From an uncultured Collinsella sp. (GTDB taxonomy: Bacteria > Actinomycetota > Coriobacteriia > Coriobacteriales > Coriobacteriaceae): DNA of 6,283 nt. The notes under the pieces were generated by a model that did no database searches, was not told the DNA's origin, and saw only the letters and a list, made by a program, of their open reading frames with translations. The stretch is from contig USEK01000089.1 in NCBI GenBank assembly GCA_900553705.1, forward strand, positions 1 to 6,283, written 5' to 3'. Position numbers and translations under genes: made by a program. Positions 6,047 to 6,283 of the stretch are shown here, piece by piece (the stretch's first letter is position 1; every line of letters begins with the position of its first letter).

Positions 6047-6082
6047 AGTTGGCCTTTCGCATAACGAATCGAACAAACGCCA

Positions 6083-6093
6083 TTGTGTCACAA
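6083..6093. promoter_or_regulatory. Small operator-like palindrome upstream of the foldase gene
   Basis: TTGTG-T-CACAA is an 11-base odd palindrome, 37 bases upstream of the foldase ATG, where a promoter or operator would be expected. No convincing -35/-10 pair was found around it. A palindrome this short can occur by chance. Confidence 0.2.
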
Positions 6094-6112
6094 CGCAGCC
6101 CCCGCGGCACGC

Positions 6113-6196
6113 TTGGTGCATTGGGGACAGGTTAATCTGCACCATTTTGGTGCAAAGGGGACAGCTCTGGCACTTGGCACTTGGGGACTGTCCCTT
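6113..6196. repeat. GGGGACAG-core repeat cluster D
   Basis: Three cores lie in a row: GGGGACAG at 6123-6130, GGGGACAG at 6157-6164 and GGGGACTG at 6183-6190. The first two sit in an 18-base direct repeat, TTGGTGCA-NN-GGGGACAG (6113-6130 and 6147-6164), spaced 34 bases apart and differing only as TT versus AA. GGTGCA (6115-6120) pairs with TGCACC (6138-6143) around the first core. TGCACCA (6138-6144) can instead pair with TGGTGCA (6148-6154). GGGACAG (6158-6164) pairs with CTGTCCC (6188-6194). GGCACTT is repeated in tandem at 6169-6182. The cluster lies upstream of the foldase gene. Confidence 0.72.
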
Positions 6197-6283
6197 ACTG
6201 CCGGCAGAGACGATATGAGCAGGACATAAAAACATTGAGAGCCCCTGCTGCATGAAAGACCGCGGATTAGGCCGACAATGGTG
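6197..6283. other. Unassigned right edge
   Basis: No gene can be supported. Two minus-strand frames stay open to the edge, but without a ribosome binding site or recognisable protein. A weak inverted repeat AGCAGG/CCTGCT (6218-6223 and 6236-6241) is the only structure seen. The stretch may be the end or leader of a gene outside the window. Confidence 0.3.

Noticed and set aside
1019..6196. Spaced GGGGACAG copies as a CRISPR array
   Set aside because: The copies are far apart in separate intergenic gaps, the repeated unit is only about 8 bases, spacers are not uniform, and no cas gene is present.
6047..6253. N-terminal extension of the foldase to a start at 6253
   Set aside because: The extension would be translated from the GGGGACAG repeats, is Cys-rich without a domain, and would put the membrane segment far from the N-terminus; ATG 6046 has a good ribosome binding site.

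Overview
The window looks like chromosomal DNA from a high-GC Gram-positive bacterium. The best guess is a Coriobacteriia gut actinobacterium close to Collinsella. This rests on the GC-rich codon use, the protein style (Lys/Asp/Glu-rich PrsA-type foldase, Tat-type lipoprotein) and the intergenic hairpins built on GGGGACAG. It comes from memory of such genomes, not from a search.

Layout. Positions 1-252 (+) are the 3' end of a glutamate synthase small-subunit/NfnB-type flavoprotein gene, closed by a good intrinsic terminator (281-319). Everything else is on the minus strand. From right to left the genes are a PrsA-like parvulin foldase (6046-4826), a YqeY/GatB-tail protein (4771-4328) with its own terminator (4298-4267), a four-gene polar amino acid ABC importer (ATPase 4080-3349, Tat-type lipoprotein binding protein 3340-2465, permeases 2439-1693 and 1689-1051), and a cytidylate kinase-like protein (1002-379).

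The importer order ATPase, binding protein, permease, permease matches the gluABCD order of actinobacterial glutamate uptake operons. The glutamate-synthase-like gene lies nearby but is convergent, so glutamate/glutamine metabolism is a plausible but unproven common theme. Foldase and yqeY form a probable two-gene unit with a U-less hairpin between them.

No complete new system is visible. The most unusual signal is a set of intergenic inverted repeats at 335-369, 1019-1049, 4187-4253 and 6113-6196. All carry a GGGGACAG-type core inside a hairpin, but the flanking arm 'word' differs in each: CCACCACAAAGG, ATGTGACAAAGG, CTCATT and GGTGCA. They occupy four of the window's intergenic gaps and avoid the genes. 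They resemble REP-like elements, and one abuts the stop codon of the last permease gene and sits in the leader of the kinase gene.
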